Notes: a model not told the origin generated them from the letters alone. A DNA stretch of 64,000 nt from Sipunculus nudus (GCA_026874595.1 CM049313.1:73524659-73588658), one strand, 5' to 3'; shown: positions 1 through 12,186, numbered from the stretch's first letter. Numbers and translations are program-made.

Positions 1-108
1 GGCTGGCACCCAGCACAGTTGAAAGAGCCTAATCAAAAGGTTGGAGATCATTTTGTATGGGTCTACCATGAAAGTACAAAATACTGGATACAAAGCAGTT
101 TGAAATGA
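1..108 (+). CDS. Possible 3'-terminal coding exon, cut by window edge
   Basis: Frame 1 is open from the first base for 35 codons and ends in TGA at 106-108. The peptide has ordinary composition and includes the run VGDHFVWVYHESTKYW, rich in aromatic residues. A GD-x-VWVY pattern occurs in small beta-barrel folds, including the C-terminal part of retroelement integrases, but the match is too short to name a family. It could be the end of a host gene or a decayed retroelement. The N-terminal part lies outside the window, so no start can be assigned. Confidence 0.25.
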   Translation, partial: GWHPAQLKEPNQKVGDHFVWVYHESTKYWIQSSLK

Positions 109-194
109 AGATGCCGGCCTTGTATATTTTTATATAAACAAGTTACTCATAAGCATTATCAGGCGGATCCAGAGGGAGGTTTTCGGGGTCGAGA

Positions 195-215
195 CCCCCC
201 CCCCCCCCCCCCCCC
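195..215. repeat. Poly-C tract (about 21 C)
   Basis: An uninterrupted run of C, one of a series of long C or G homopolymers in the window. Others lie at 4235-4256, 14180-14197, 14663-14683, 20529-20542, 20547-20564, 31339-31359 and, as G, at 44190-44231. Confidence 0.9.
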
Positions 216-356
216 GATTTCAATCAACGACTTTTTCATGTCCCATGATATAACCTCTAAAGACAAACTGTGTCACTGCTAAACGGCCCAGACGTCATAA
301 CCTCGATGTGAAACTTGCCACACAACCTATGTCCATGGAGAAAAAAAAACACGTAA

Positions 357-664
357 GGCCAAAAAAATAAAAGGGTATGGTTCTCAGGCACTTTTTTTCA
401 GAAATCAATGCGGGCGGGCGGTATTTTATTTTGGACCTTTTTTTGTATGTTTCGATAAAATTTCATATGATCAGGGAAAAGCATGTAAATGACAGGTTTC
501 TTCTTGCTAAACAGGTAAAAGCACTACATAACAAAGAAAATCGTATGGAAATTGTATTATTTAACCTTCTTGAATGATGAAAATCAAAATAAAAATGTTT
601 GATGCGGGGGGTTAAAATTGATGCGGGCGGTGCCTGAGAACCATACCTTTTATTTTTTTTGGCC
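357..664. mobile_element. MITE family A, copy 1 (TAA target duplication)
   Basis: About 308 bp bounded by terminal inverted repeats of roughly 35-38 bp that begin GGCCAAAAAA and include GGTATGGTTCTCAGGCAC. TAA lies directly outside both ends (354-356 and 665-667), as expected for a TWA target duplication of PIF/Harbinger-type elements. There is no transposase frame, so it is non-autonomous. The same element occurs at 10172-10432 and 43737-44102. A 66-residue frame inside it is incidental. Confidence 0.75.
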
Positions 665-667
665 TAA

Positions 668-2990
668 GATATAAAATCCACAGACAAAATGTTACAGAAC
701 ATTACATTTACTTGTTTACTGCCACATTTATACAATTACTTTGACGAAAGGCAACATTATATAACTGTCCCGGACTAAATGTCATGCGACATTTAATCCA
801 TGAACAAAATGCCTCGTGGCATAAACTTCATGTATACGAAATAACACAGGTCATGACGTCCTGTCGTAGTCTATACATTTAAAAGGTGCATGTTAAGTAG
901 TCTGGTGGGGTCGATTTCATAAAATATCATATATTTGATTATTTTTTCACCCTTTCCGTCCCATAACCTGTTCCTAATCGTGACCACGTAACCTCTCTTT
1001 CAGTACTTCCGGTTCATAAAGAAAAAATATCAAAACAAACACTTGGTACCGGAAACCGAAATAAATTGAGCGACTGCTCAGCCTGGTTAGTCCAATAACA
1101 AAATGACAAAGTATACGTCGCCAATGAAATGCAAGAAAACATAACTACATAACAAACCGTAGGCCATATGACAATAGGCCATGACTTCTACGGTGAAACG
1201 GTGTCACAGGGTATAGACAGTATAATAAAAGAATTATATTTGCTCAGAAAACTCTTTCCAAAATATTTACAGGTATCTAACCTTTTTCCCAGTATTAATG
1301 AAAGTACGACACTAGACACTGTGTCGTTAAAATTATCTTCCATATATTTAATACATGTGTAAAAACAGATAACGTCACGTGATTCAGAATAACATAGTAT
1401 TTTATTCAGCAGAAATAAATCCTTCTGTTCAGATACAGGAAATCCCAATTAAATCAGAATAAGATAAGGACGATATATTTGTTTGATTACATTCACTTTC
1501 CATTGTCTTGATTTTCTGGTCAGTTTTATACTTTACCCCCGTGTAAACGCGGTTAGGATGGCATCCAATGGTTGAAAAAAAGAAAGAAAAAATAAGCAGT
1601 TTTTACGTGCGGTGAACGCAGCTAACACAACTATGTCTTCCTTATATTTCTAACGCAGTGATCTCTTTACATTACTACTATGTATATCCGTTGATCCACT
1701 ACTTGTAAAAACAGTCTTTAATACGCGAGTCCGGAGATAAGAGTCATCTGGTAAAGGAGGCAAGATACGCACAAGTGTGTTGACTATTGTGGGTCAAAAT
1801 TGCTACCTAGCGGCGAGCAGTTAAACTTGAAGATATCGGCGAGGTGTATTTTCTTCATAAACATTTATAACATAAGTATCAATATCTATATATCTGGACT
1901 CTGTTTGTTCTTGGTGCATCTATTATTCGATGCACTGTAATAAACATATATCTATTGGTTATTGCCAGGCATGAAATATTTTACAAACGCGAGGGCCGCT
2001 GACCATAATACAATGCACCTACCAGATGTGGAAACACACCGCCAGTGCCCAGGCTGTTGGACAGTACCACTATTGACAAAGTAAAGCGGTTACAGGTACT
2101 TTAATTTTGCTTATGTAAACATGTTTTACAGTACATATATATATGTGTGTGTGTGTTATAATTAACCGAGCGAAACGTCTCTTTACGATTAATTTGAAAG
2201 TAATTCAATATTACAAATAAATGTACCATGTTAATCTCATGTCCACTGGTTAGCTGTTTAAGTGTACTTTTAACAACAACGTTCATGTGCGAGAAAAAAA
2301 ATCTGATTTAACTCAGCATGTTGGTAAATCCCTCTGCATGTTTGTTCAACTTCTGACATAGGGACGGCTTGGACGGGTTACTGGGCGACTGCCAACTTGT
2401 ACGCGAAACAGAAAATAACCCGTAACCTTAGAGACTGATTAACACTTTGGACTGTGAGTTCACATGTATTCCATTGTGAAGATTCATCATTCGTAGCCTA
2501 ATGTTAAGATAATCGGCTGTTTACCACAATATCAATGCAACAGAATGGATGGCCTTGTAGTACCGCGTATCGCTCGTAACACGACTCACGTTTGGCTTAT
2601 CAGTCAAATATAAACGCCTTTCTGAGTCGTGTGTTCACGGCTACATCCAGGCTTGTCATATACAACTTGTACAGGGAAGGTGCGTTTTCTTTCCATCCCT
2701 CAACATATTTCGTTGTTTTTTAATATATGAAAGAAATGTCCCGAAACAACACACCCTCCCCTTTTTTAATTCTCTCTGACTCCCCGTTTTGGCGAGGGTA
2801 TTTCTAAAGCTCTCACGAAATGCAAACGAGGCGAATACATGTACTTTATGTTTGATTGATTAGGCTATAAGGCAGTTTTTGGCTTAGTCCACTTGGTCCA
2901 ATGTTCGAGTCTATGGCTTCTTTATACGGTAAAACGAAGGACAAGATCGATCAAACCAAATGAGGCTTTGGTTGTATGCAGATGACAAAA
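668..2990. other. Intergenic, no gene recognised
   Basis: AT-rich sequence with only short, low-complexity frames. No conserved motif, RNA gene or element ends were recognised here. It lies downstream of the minus-strand receptor, so it may hold its 3' untranslated region, but no clear polyadenylation signal was picked out. Confidence 0.4.
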
Positions 2991-3005
2991 AATATATCTG
3001 AAATT

Positions 3006-4088
3006 TCAAACGGTGGTCTGTGCTACCGTGTTTGATCTGAGAGAGCATTTTCCAAGAGATGTAGAATTCGTGGAACTTTTCCTAACGTAGGAATTCTGAG
3101 GAGACCTTTGACCAAGTTTGAATATCTGCCGGAAGTCCTGTCGAAAGCCCTGGCTACACAAGCAGTACAGATAGAGATTGATGGCGTGGTCGGTCAAGTA
3201 GAGACAGCGAGTGATGTTTCTAACAGACCTCACCTTGCTCTGTGCCGGCACCGACTTAAACCAAACCCACATCCATGTGACGCAGAACGGCATGCGTAGG
3301 AATACAAAGGAGAACGCCACTGCCATAAGTAGTAAGGTCATGTGACGTTCTCCATCCCTCCGCCTAGCGTTACCACGTGAATCTGTGCGCTTCAAGTTTC
3401 GACCGGCGCGTACATATGTCCACGCAGTGCATACTGACAGAGTGAAGATCGCAAGACTTCCAATGATGTCACAGAATATTACAATTACGACAGTGACACC
3501 TACATCATAAACCCTCTTCCAAACTGGGTAGCAAGCGTTTTCACCCGGTGCAAGGTTCACTGCGTACAAACTTGCTACCAAAGACGCCAAAACCATTGAT
3601 GTAACCTGAATAATGGCCGCCCGCCTATTTGAAAACTTCCTGAATTTGAGTGGTAGTTTTATAGCGATAAACCGATGCGTGGCGATACCTAACACCACAA
3701 GTGTTGAAACTGTGCGGAAGGTGTAACGAAGGTAATTCACAACGGAACATAGACCTTTGCTTGCAGGAATTATTTCTAGGTCACTAGGACATGACGCATG
3801 CGTATTCCACGAAGAGTTGTCAGTCGTGCGGGTCAGTGAGTGAATCAGGTTGGTTACTAGGATTATGGTGTCAGTGACCGCCAAAGTGCACAGGAACACG
3901 CCGGAAACGGTTTTGCGCATGCGTCTGGAGTTCAGCATGACGACCAAAGCAAGGAGGTTGCTGGAGAAACCAAATGCAGTGATGGCGTATGTTGTGAAGT
4001 GGCAAAAACATTCTGACCATGAAGTAGTTTTTTTCACGAATGGGTAATTCAAGGTTACGTCAACTAATTCCTCGTCTTCGTAATCCAT
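3006..4088 (-). CDS. Orphan class A (rhodopsin-like) GPCR, HRF type, paralogue 1
   Basis: Intronless 360-residue seven-transmembrane receptor of the neuropeptide (FMRFamide/TRH-receptor-like) style, acting at the plasma membrane; ligand unknown. Class A landmarks: N44 in TM1, D73 in TM2 (LAVTD), C114 at the top of TM3 with C186 in the second outer loop (likely disulfide), P267 in TM6. Three canonical switches are altered: T137-H138-R139-F140 replaces DRY, R265 sits at the toggle Trp position (FVFLRMP), and N304-L-Y-L-Y308 replaces NPxxY. The N-terminus is acidic (MDYEDEE), with no signal peptide. N91-S-S is a possible glycosylation site. The third inner loop is basic (ARRRDGERHM) and the tail Ser/Thr-rich. 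The start was chosen as the first Met of the frame, with G at +4. It lies opposite in strand to the two paralogues at 23.4 and 49.3 kb and is the most diverged. The fold is secure; the ligand class is inference. Confidence 0.93.
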   Translation of the reverse strand: MDYEDEELVDVTLNYPFVKKTTSWSECFCHFTTYAITAFGFSSNLLALVVMLNSRRMRKTVSGVFLCTLAVTDTIILVTNLIHSLTRTTDNSSWNTHASCPSDLEIIPASKGLCSVVNYLRYTFRTVSTLVVLGIATHRFIAIKLPLKFRKFSNRRAAIIQVTSMVLASLVASLYAVNLAPGENACYPVWKRVYDVGVTVVIVIFCDIIGSLAIFTLSVCTAWTYVRAGRNLKRTDSRGNARRRDGERHMTLLLMAVAFSFVFLRMPFCVTWMWVWFKSVPAQSKVRSVRNITRCLYLTDHAINLYLYCLCSQGFRQDFRQIFKLGQRSPQNSYVRKSSTNSTSLGKCSLRSNTVAQTTV

Positions 4089-4234
4089 TTGTTTCTTTTA
4101 GAATCTGCAGTGAATACTCTTACCAGGACCAGGAAAAGAAAAGATAAGCACATGTTTTAATTCTGCTTGTGAAACTTGTGGATTACAGTAAGACCAAGCC
4201 ACAAATATCAAGAGCGTTGCCGGCGGGGGGCATG

Positions 4235-4256
4235 CCCCCCCCCCCCCCCCCCCCCC
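4235..4256. repeat. Poly-C tract after a G6-CATG-C6 palindrome
   Basis: A run of about 22 C is preceded by GGGGGGCATG, so the first part forms a perfect hairpin-capable palindrome. It lies about 150 bp upstream of the start codon of the minus-strand receptor. Confidence 0.85.
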
Positions 4257-4490
4257 GGTCACATGCAGTACCACTCCATATCCAATGATATAGTCTAATA
4301 ATGATTTTATTTTCTAAAGCACAATCATAAATTCTTGTCACCTTTACCTGCAGATTAGGATTTATTTCTACATTTCATTTGGTATGATCCTGCAAAAATT
4401 ATATATATATATATATATTTTATTTATGTTGTACAACTGATATTTCTAATTGGAATTAAAACAGTACTGCGTTCAGTGAAATTATTGTGA

Positions 4491-4492
<2 letters not shown>

Positions 4493-4579
<87 letters not shown>

Positions 4580-4616
4580 AGGATGGCTTTTCATACATCT
4601 ATATATATATATATAT
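4493..4616. repeat. (TA)n microsatellite, interrupted
   Basis: Long alternating TA with a few interruptions, in two blocks separated by about 25 bp of unique sequence. Short open frames of alternating Ile/Tyr across it are artefacts. Confidence 0.95.
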
Positions 4617-4758
4617 AATATATGCAGCACACCATATTAGGCCATTAGTTCCCCATGCTGCATCCAAAGTCGCCGTGCCGACATATGTAGTGGGTAAGAC
4701 TATAACGTCACTTCGCTGATTCCTAAAAATGTATGCAAATACACAGAGGGGAAGGGAA

Positions 4759-4829
4759 ACTGGCGTAGCCAAGTGGTTAAGGCCCCGAGCGGAAGTCGAA
4801 AGATCGTGGGTTCGAATCCCACCGTCAGT
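4759..4829 (+). repeat. tRNA-like SINE head or tRNA pseudogene
   Basis: Seventy-one bases with tRNA geometry. The 7-bp acceptor stem (ACTGGCG with CGTCAGT, one G-T) pairs, the D arm reads GCC-AAGTGGTTAA-GGC, and the T arm reads GTGGG-TTCGAAT-CCCAC with a near-perfect B box. The anticodon region (CCGAG/CGAAA) does not pair, so a functional tRNA is unlikely. Acceptor-stem conservation suggests a fairly recent tRNA-derived element. Confidence 0.6.
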
Positions 4830-4899
4830 GAGCCGACTTTTCTGTGTTTACCATTTATATATATTTTTTATATATATATATACAGCAACCATTGGATCT

Positions 4900-6330
4900 G
4901 GTTAACATATGTATGATCTACGGATGCAGCCCGATCTAGCGGGTGTTGTCACTATACCGTAGTGTTTTCCCGCCGCCATGTTAAAGCCCAAAGCGATTTT
5001 ATATCGCAATCCGCATAACACGTTCTTCTGCCGTACTCCACATACCGCCCGGTAATGCAGCTTTATAATTCTGTTAAGCTAGCATTCACTATATGCGAAT
5101 GCGGTACTTGTGCGTATACAGTAAGTATGCGTAATACAGCAAGATGACGGACGCCTGTGATACCATAAATAAGTATGCGTATTCGGCACGTATGTAGCAA
5201 AATCTGGCCTGACGTGTACAGCTACAGGAGAAGAGAAGTAGTCAGAGAAATACCCTATCACTGACGTCAAACTTTCGAATTCTCCTGTCCGTTACCAGAC
5301 GTTTGCAATTTCAGTTACTACCATGAGCGATCGAACCGTGCTCCATATACCGATACGTACACATATGGAATAACTCTGAGAGAATATAATGGGTGAGATC
5401 CCTAGCCGCATACGCATACATAAAGCATACGTACTGGATACGCATATATAATAAATATTAGGAGCTTAATTCTTGGATTGCACAAAATATGCTTATGTTT
5501 GATTGCAATTTTATGAAACGGCTACATAATATGACATGTTAAAGAAAATAAATAATGTTCAGTTCATCATGCTAAACATTCACAGCTGACCAGGAAACAG
5601 TAATATTAAACTACTTTATAAATTTTTTTTCCACAATCCAGATTGATTTGCTTTGATTTTTTTATAATATGAACACTGAAACATCTTTATTCGTGCAAAT
5701 GGTTAAATATTTACATGCAGAAACAAAGCTGAATTTAGTTAAACTGTACCTTGAGTACCGGCCGGTTAACAAGCAAACAGGATTTGTTGAACTGACAGTA
5801 TTTCTAAAGGTCCACCTATCTCAATCTAGGGGACTGTCACTCTGTTAACCACAAAGCCCTAATCAAACTATTGAGGTCAATAAAAAAAATCAGGAAGCTG
5901 ATTTTGAAATTAAAAAATGTCCTGGATGATGTTTTCCCAAACTGACAAAAATATATGACACCACAAGGCCACAACCTGAAAAAAAGGTTGTTTAACGGAT
6001 TCTCAACTGTCCAATTCTCTTACGGATTTTTTATGGAAATGAAGACCAGGTTTTCGGTAACTTTTATATTTATTTTTAGTGGAGGTAATCTCAATTTTCT
6101 AATTCTGTCGGGTTCTATTTCTTAATCTATGTACACCTGCAGAGTACCATTACTACGAGACAGGATGGTAGCAATCGTTTCCTGTCATTGATTTTATATC
6201 CTTGTGCAACCCAGGCCCGGTGTCCGTGTCTACCGTACCTGCAGGTCCTGGGTGTGATCATCCGCATTGCTGGGTCATAACACCGTAGAATCTCCAAAAG
6301 ATGCACTCGTTTGTGAGTGATACCGGCCGT
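4900..6330. other. Intergenic, no gene recognised
   Basis: AT-rich sequence with scattered TA runs and no convincing coding frame. Around 6060-6170 the sequence resembles the stretch at 45590-45700 (shared GTGGAGGTAA, then CTGCAGAGT and GACAGGA), hinting at another decayed dispersed repeat. Confidence 0.4.
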
Positions 6331-6334
6331 GGGG

Positions 6335-6456
6335 TTCAGCCTTCCCACGAAGCATGCAAAGCGCTCACCCCGGGTGGGGCCGACAGGAAAAATCTCACTG
6401 CTACTCGGCTGAGATCTGAATTCTCGACCTCTTCCACTGGACTACTGAAGCCGGTT
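6335..6456 (-). repeat. tRNA-derived SINE, copy 1 of a family with conserved body
   Basis: On the minus strand the head has an A box (TAGTCCAGTGG) and a degenerate B box (GAATTCAGATCTC). It is followed by a body reading GTCGGCCCCACC then GGGTGAGCGCTTTGCA and CTTCG. The same body, with a different head and tail, occurs on the plus strand at 43112-43365. The element is non-coding and mobilised in trans. Confidence 0.55.
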
Positions 6457-6459
6457 ACG

Positions 6460-9305
6460 TATGGAATATAGAAAAGAAATTACATGTTGATTATATTAAC
6501 AATTTCAAGATCTGAAGTGAATATTCGTTATGCTTATTATAACAAATTTTTTTCAATATTTTAATTGTTGTAGAATTTTTCCAGGCAAGCTTTCAAATTC
6601 CCCGGACTTTTTCACCGGTAAATTAAAAAAAAATAAAATAAAAAAATAAAATTTAACAAAACAAATATTCCCCTTTTTCGCATCAGATTCTAAAACAATG
6701 TTTATTGGTGTGGTCAATTGATCCTGTCGGGAAAAACCAAACACCGCACTGCAGTTACCATTAGGTCACAAAAAAATAAACTATTCAATGAGCTCTGGGA
6801 CCAAAGGTATAGAGCGAGCACGCGATTCCTATTAATTGCACGGTCCAGACAAAATGCGTGAAATATTGCCAGCTTACACGAAAGATAGACATTTTTTAAA
6901 TTCTTTAAAAGTGTGAATACAAATAACAAAGAAAACAACCTAGACAACCAGGAGGAATTATTTTCAAAAATCCCTTTTTGCAGTTAAGAACATTAATACC
7001 TATGACTTGATTGCCTCAATAAAAGTAAAATTATCCGTGAAAATAGAAGCGACAGTCCCGGGGAACAATCATAGTTTGTATCTGGCCTGACTGCTCCGGA
7101 GCCTGTCTCTGAACCTAAGCCGGTTGACCTTTGACCCCGTATATAATCTGATCAAGGCCGTTATATTTTAAACGGCCCAGGGCGAACCCCTAACATCCTT
7201 GTCGAACATCCCCACTTGTGAGCATAAATACACCATTGAAATATACGAAACATGGACAACGAATGACAACGTGTATTTGTCTCGCCTTTCAATTCTCTTT
7301 TTAAAAGGTAATTGCGAGGTAAAAAAATGTACGGAGCACAAATTAGCATGAAATTTGTGATCCATTTCGCGAATACTTCGAGCAATATTTCCCAGGAACA
7401 TCCTAGAAGTGCCACGTATTTTTCTAAACTGGCCCTGTTCGGTAATCATTTCGTAAATTAACAAATGACTTTTTAGTTTAGATTACTAGTATTAACCACT
7501 TGAAACATGACAGTTACACGTTGATAATGTCCTGTTATACATTTTATTTTGTTTTAAATAATAATTGAAAAGTTACTTTTTTATTTATTGGTAATTCAAC
7601 TAAAACTATTAGGCCCTAGACAAGAGCCTCGTTTAAATTGTCCTATGGATACAAGACCCTGGCTCTATTAAGCTGTTACCCAACGAAATGTGTATTTCAG
7701 AGAATTTTTAGCCTTTCGGAGTCGGGGGGGGGGGTATAAAAGTAGGCCTATCAATCCAATATAAATGCCAATATTGAATCATGTACCCACGGCTATATCT
7801 GAACGACCGATAGGGACATTTTCCAAGCTGTTACAAATGTTTGAACCTGTTAGTATAAGTCGACCATACAAGCTATGAACTCCTTCCTTATAGAGGAAAA
7901 CCTCGGAATGACGACCCAAAACGAGACCTCGATAATGTTGTCGCATTTTGAGGTGGTCATCAGGCGAGGTTTGATTGTACTACATCCTGGCTTAGGATTT
8001 TATTTCTCTGATTTATTGTAATAACATAATGTAATTCATATTCCCTGATTTTATAGCTACAGGTTTTGACTGGCCAGGCAGATATGCGTTAAATTAGCAG
8101 TTCTCATTCAGTGAATATATGAATATTATATGGTTACAGAATTATAGTGAGGAGTAAAAAGAAATTATATAATTCACGGCTGCAGGCATGTCGACTGGTA
8201 TAATGATCTGCGAGGCGGTAGTTAGCGCCATCTTTCACATAAAGGTCCCTGTTCCAGCGACGTCTATCCAGGCATTAGATTACGTTCTATTTTTTATTGT
8301 ATGTAGTATCAATTATAATTACTTAGCCCAATCAGAGCTTTAGTATTTATTCCGTGCTACTAAAATGCCTGAAATTAAAGGTGATTCCATCTACCGATAT
8401 ACGTAACTCGTACCAGCTCGGGAGAAATAACGTCTTAACCGCTGCATCGACTGGGCCAGTCTTAAATATTACTTTGGCCTGGTAGGCCTACAACTGGTTC
8501 GCAAAAAAAATTAAATCTGACTCATTCTGGGATACACATTTTAAACTACTTTAATTCAGTAGGAAAACAAAATAATCTTGTGCGTTTTCTGTTAATACAA
8601 GTCACACTAAAAGTAACTACGCATAGAGTCAATTTTTTAGTGGACTTTTGGCTGCTTTGAGGTAAGGGTAGCGGGACGCTTGATCCCCCAGTTCTGCTTA
8701 TTGTCAAATTGATGCAAGAGTGAAAGTGACGGTCTGGCTGTATCCTGAATCCTATTCCTCTGTACTGTTGATAATTCTCCCTTTCATCTGTCACTGACAT
8801 GTTTTACTTTGTTACACTACAGTCTTTGTTTGAACCGAGAAAGTAGTGTGTCATTGCGGTATCATCTATATATTTACGTTGATTTTTTATACATTCCCCG
8901 CCACGATAGGTATCGCAATAATCCGTTCACAATAGGACAGACACATACACACACAAACAAGTATCCCTCTGTCAACTCAATTGGCGGAGATTTTAATATG
9001 TCTACTTTAAATTGAAATTTTAAAACCTAATTTTACCAGTCTTAATATTTTATTACACGTGGGTAAACATGAAAAAATTAAAACTTTGCAAGGGGAATAG
9101 CCAATTTCAAGGCAATCGATGCATAAAACATTCGTTCTTCCTGACTGTGACTAATAGTCCATTTCTTTAATTTAATGCAAAACCGCTGCTCAGCAACCTT
9201 GAGATTCGAAGAGTGCAACTTTTAAAGTGTGTTACGGAACCTTATAACAAGAGCTCACGTAATCATGACGAGCCAAATGTTGGTACGGAGATTTAAAAAG
9301 AAATC
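6460..9305. other. Intergenic, no gene recognised
   Basis: AT-rich sequence with short spurious frames only, and a G run near 7724. I see no RNA gene or element boundary here. Confidence 0.4.
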
Positions 9306-9309
9306 AGAT

Positions 9310-9966
9310 TGCGGAAAACTAGGCAGCGTGAAATGTCTAGGGGAATGAATAAAGAAGTCAATTTTTTTAAATAAATAATTATAATTTATTCTTAGAAGAA
9401 TCTTAACACAACAATACACTAAATCAATACAATTACACAATATAACAATAAAATGTACAATACCAGATTGTCCGGATCCTAGGCTTTGATTTCTTGATAC
9501 CACCAGTGTCACAGCTCAAAAAGAGTCCTTTAACACCAATAATCCACGTAAATAGTAATAATCCAAAGGCAAACTGGAGACAGTCCGTATTTAATCTGTG
9601 TAAATCCGTTAAATATCTGACACCACTGCATTATAGGTAAGGTCCCAAAACTGACGAGAAAGAAACACTCTTAGTGGTCGCTGGTATTTCTCTTTCTGCC
9701 GTCTCCAAATACAGCCTCTAATTTATAGTTTCTCATTCGAAAATTCTAGAAATGGAATATTCCACAGAACAATACACACGCACATGAACAGACCCGAAAC
9801 ATCTAGAACAAAGAACGCTGTGTCTCTACGCTTCAGACCCAACCGGTGAGCCAGCGCCCAACAAGCGAGGTTCCCAAAACAAGGAACTATGCCTGCGCTA
9901 TACGAATCAGAAGGTCAACAGACATATGTAAAACTCCTGCGCACAATAAAATAGACACCTGTAACA
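9310..9966 (-). mobile_element. LTR-like repeat, copy A
   Basis: Read on the minus strand this begins TGTTACAGGTG and ends near CACGCTGCCTAG, with homology running slightly beyond. Copies lie at 47932-48618 (plus) and 50887-51625 (minus). A TATA motif (ACTATAAATTAG) sits in the first half and an AATAAA-containing AT-rich stretch in the second half, as in the U3 and R parts of an LTR. It is the most diverged copy, and its inner end is mutated (no TG..CA there). No retroelement proteins are nearby, so it is a solo or decayed LTR. Confidence 0.55.
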
Positions 9967-10171
9967 AGTGATAAACTCTGTGTTTCGCCTGTAGTTCACA
10001 GACAAACACCGGGACACAAGTTCTGGTTTCCCAGTAGACTTAAACAGGATCCTTTTGGAGGACTCGAGAAATGGTTCTAGTTCATTGGACAGATGGACAA
10101 GACAAAACAACTGATTCATATGTAGTATAACCTTGTGTTCTTTTACAAAAGATAGACGCATGATCTTTAGG

Positions 10172-10432
10172 ACCAGGTATGGTTCTCGGAAACCAGTCTG
10201 GGCGGGCCATTATTGTTTCTTGTTACAGGTTTTCGATAACAAAATTCATATAATCAGGGATCAACAGGGAAGTAGCTGAATTTGTTTGCTAAACTGGTAA
10301 ATGAACAATATAACACATGCAGGAAAATTTATGTGAACGGAAATGCTCAAATAAGCATATCCTTGCCGAAATTCAAAAGGAAACAACTTTTGATGCGAGT
10401 AGTGCCTGAGACACTAACCTTTTTGGCCTAAA
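10172..10432. mobile_element. MITE family A, copy 2 (decayed)
   Basis: Starts with GGTATGGTTCTC and ends with GTGCCTGAGACACTAACC then TTTTTGGCC. The interior shares ATCAGGGA and TTTGCTAAAC with copy 1 at 357-664. TAA follows the right end. It is more diverged than copies 1 and 3. Confidence 0.55.
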
Positions 10433-10582
10433 GCCTTTAACGGTTTCGGGTTTGATATGTACGAAGTTTGGAAATATGCAGAAAAGAGCATAGACTCTGG
10501 CTAAAACATCCTGAAGTTTCTAATTTATTATATTTATTACATGAAAGCTATTCTTATCTAAGGTTTATTAACGTTTCATACA

Positions 10583-10584
<2 letters not shown>

Positions 10585-10622
<38 letters not shown>
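10585..10622. repeat. (TA)n microsatellite
   Basis: An uninterrupted alternating TA run of about 38 bases. Confidence 0.95.
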
Positions 10623-10625
<3 letters not shown>

Positions 10626-10926
10626 AATGTTATTATTATTATACTTTGCCCTGGATCCAAAAAGCCCCTAACAGTAGAATTTTTATTGCATGATACTTTC
10701 CTATGACAGTGAAATTACTCAGACACCTAAATTATAGGTTACAAAATTGCTTTATATTTTCATCATATACGAGCATAATTATTATCTACACTTTACATTT
10801 GGACCTGTTATTAGAAGTATCAATTTCTATTTTTTTAGGAACTATCCTTATACATTTGACTAATATCAGTTGTTAGAAGTGAATGTAGTCAGAATGTCCA
10901 GCATCGTCATTTGAGTGTATTCTTGG

Positions 10927-11172
10927 TTATCTGGTTAGTACAGATGTTCCTGGTTTTGGATGGACCTTCATCTTTTTGGAGCGATGTTTGAGAAACAGAA
11001 CCATAACAAGCACGTAGACCAGCACCAGTAGTTCAAGAGCTGTACCCATCCCTGAATTTCTAATCGGGGTTGGAGGTCTGTATGACCGCTTCTCCAGCAC
11101 TGTGGTTTGAGTTAAATCAGAATACATGATGGTATATTTGTCTGGAATGATAGCTCTGGCCAACATGGTCAC
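10927..11172 (-). CDS. Candidate terminal exon with one membrane helix (unrecognised)
   Basis: An 81-codon frame ending in TAA. Residues about 43-63 form a strongly hydrophobic helix (GTALELLVLVYVLVMVLFLK) followed by a basic stop-transfer stretch (KHRSKKMK) and a short tail, as at the C-terminus of a type I membrane protein. Its beginning (VTMLARAIIPDKYTI) resembles two upstream minus-strand segments at about 11720-11655 (VNLLAKTATTDNQT) and 11561-11500 (VNLLTGTTNTDNYTI). The two upstream copies are preceded by CAG, a possible splice acceptor; this one is preceded by CAC, not AG. It may be a real last exon, or a decayed gene with partially duplicated exons. No family was recognised. Confidence 0.3.
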   Translation of the reverse strand: MTMLARAIIPDKYTIMYSDLTQTTVLEKRSYRPPTPIRNSGMGTALELLVLVYVLVMVLFLKHRSKKMKVHPKPGTSVLTR

Positions 11173-11489
11173 CGTGGGTATGACATTTGAGTTTCAGATA
11201 CGTCATTATTCCTGTTAGTGCTGGCCGGAGTTCTCCATGACCTCGGGACCCGTTCTCGTGTGTGAGTTACATTTAAAGCTGTTATGCTGCGTGTCTAATT
11301 GTGTGGATACGGATGCGGACGCGGCTAAATTCGCGCACAAAGAAATAAGAAAGGCTTAAGTCGCGGGTACAAAAACATATGAGGAAACGGTATTTTTGAA
11401 GAGGTGAAAGACCTAAAACCGCACTGACGAAAGTATATAATGGTGACACACAAAAACCTATCCACAAACGTACCCGCACCGCACGCACA

Positions 11490-11725
11490 CCGCGTCCGTA
11501 CAAGTGGACGCGCAGCTTTATGGTGTAGTTGTCTGTGTTTGTAGTTCCAGTCAACAAGTTCACCCTGGTAGAGGAAGGCTGTTTGTTTGATATGTGAAGA
11601 GGTTTTCTTCAATGGTATCTGTTCTGCTGGTGTTTTAACTCTGTCCGTCGTCTTGCTAACGCAAGGATACGTTTTGGTCTGGTTGTCAGTAGTGGCTGTT
11701 TTGGCCAACAAGTTCACACTGGTGG
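11490..11725 (-). repeat. Duplicated exon-like segments related to 10927-11172
   Basis: Two minus-strand blocks, near 11720 and 11561, begin ACCAG then GTGAACTTGTTG and translate to VNLLA/T followed by a T-D-N-x-T motif. They look like partial tandem duplications of one coding segment, with a third related block starting at about 11175. Coding status is uncertain. Confidence 0.4.
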
Positions 11726-12186
11726 CGGACCTAACGTTTTGGATGTGGGATGATGTTCTCCTCTGTTGTATTATTTATCGGCAAGGAGATCCCACTGGTG
11801 AATTTTGTTCTGATATGATTCTTCCACATGATTGTTCTGAACACTAGTCAGGGAATATAAGGATGACAGTGAAGGAAACTGTAAAAATTGTTTACAGGAC
11901 AAAGAGATTGAGGTTATCCAGTATTTTCATGATGAAAGTGTTATGTTAAAGCCTTCGTTAAGCCTACGCCTTTGTTCTCTCTCTAAACAAAAAGTATATA
12001 TTTCCAACATGGCTCCAACCATCGTCACAACATATATTTAATTCACACTTAGTGAAACCTTGGAATAAAAAATACCTCTGTTTAATTATTGATAGGATTA
12101 GACTTAGATCTTTGCTTTGAACTGAGTGAGAACCTGCAGGTGTATGATGGTCTCTATGGTGCAAATGAAATGTGGATGTTTAATAT

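Noticed and set aside
3108-4047. Plus-strand frames opposite the first receptor
   Set aside because: Antisense shadows of a well-supported gene.
4759-4829. Functional tRNA gene
   Set aside because: Acceptor, D and T arms are good but the anticodon stem does not pair.
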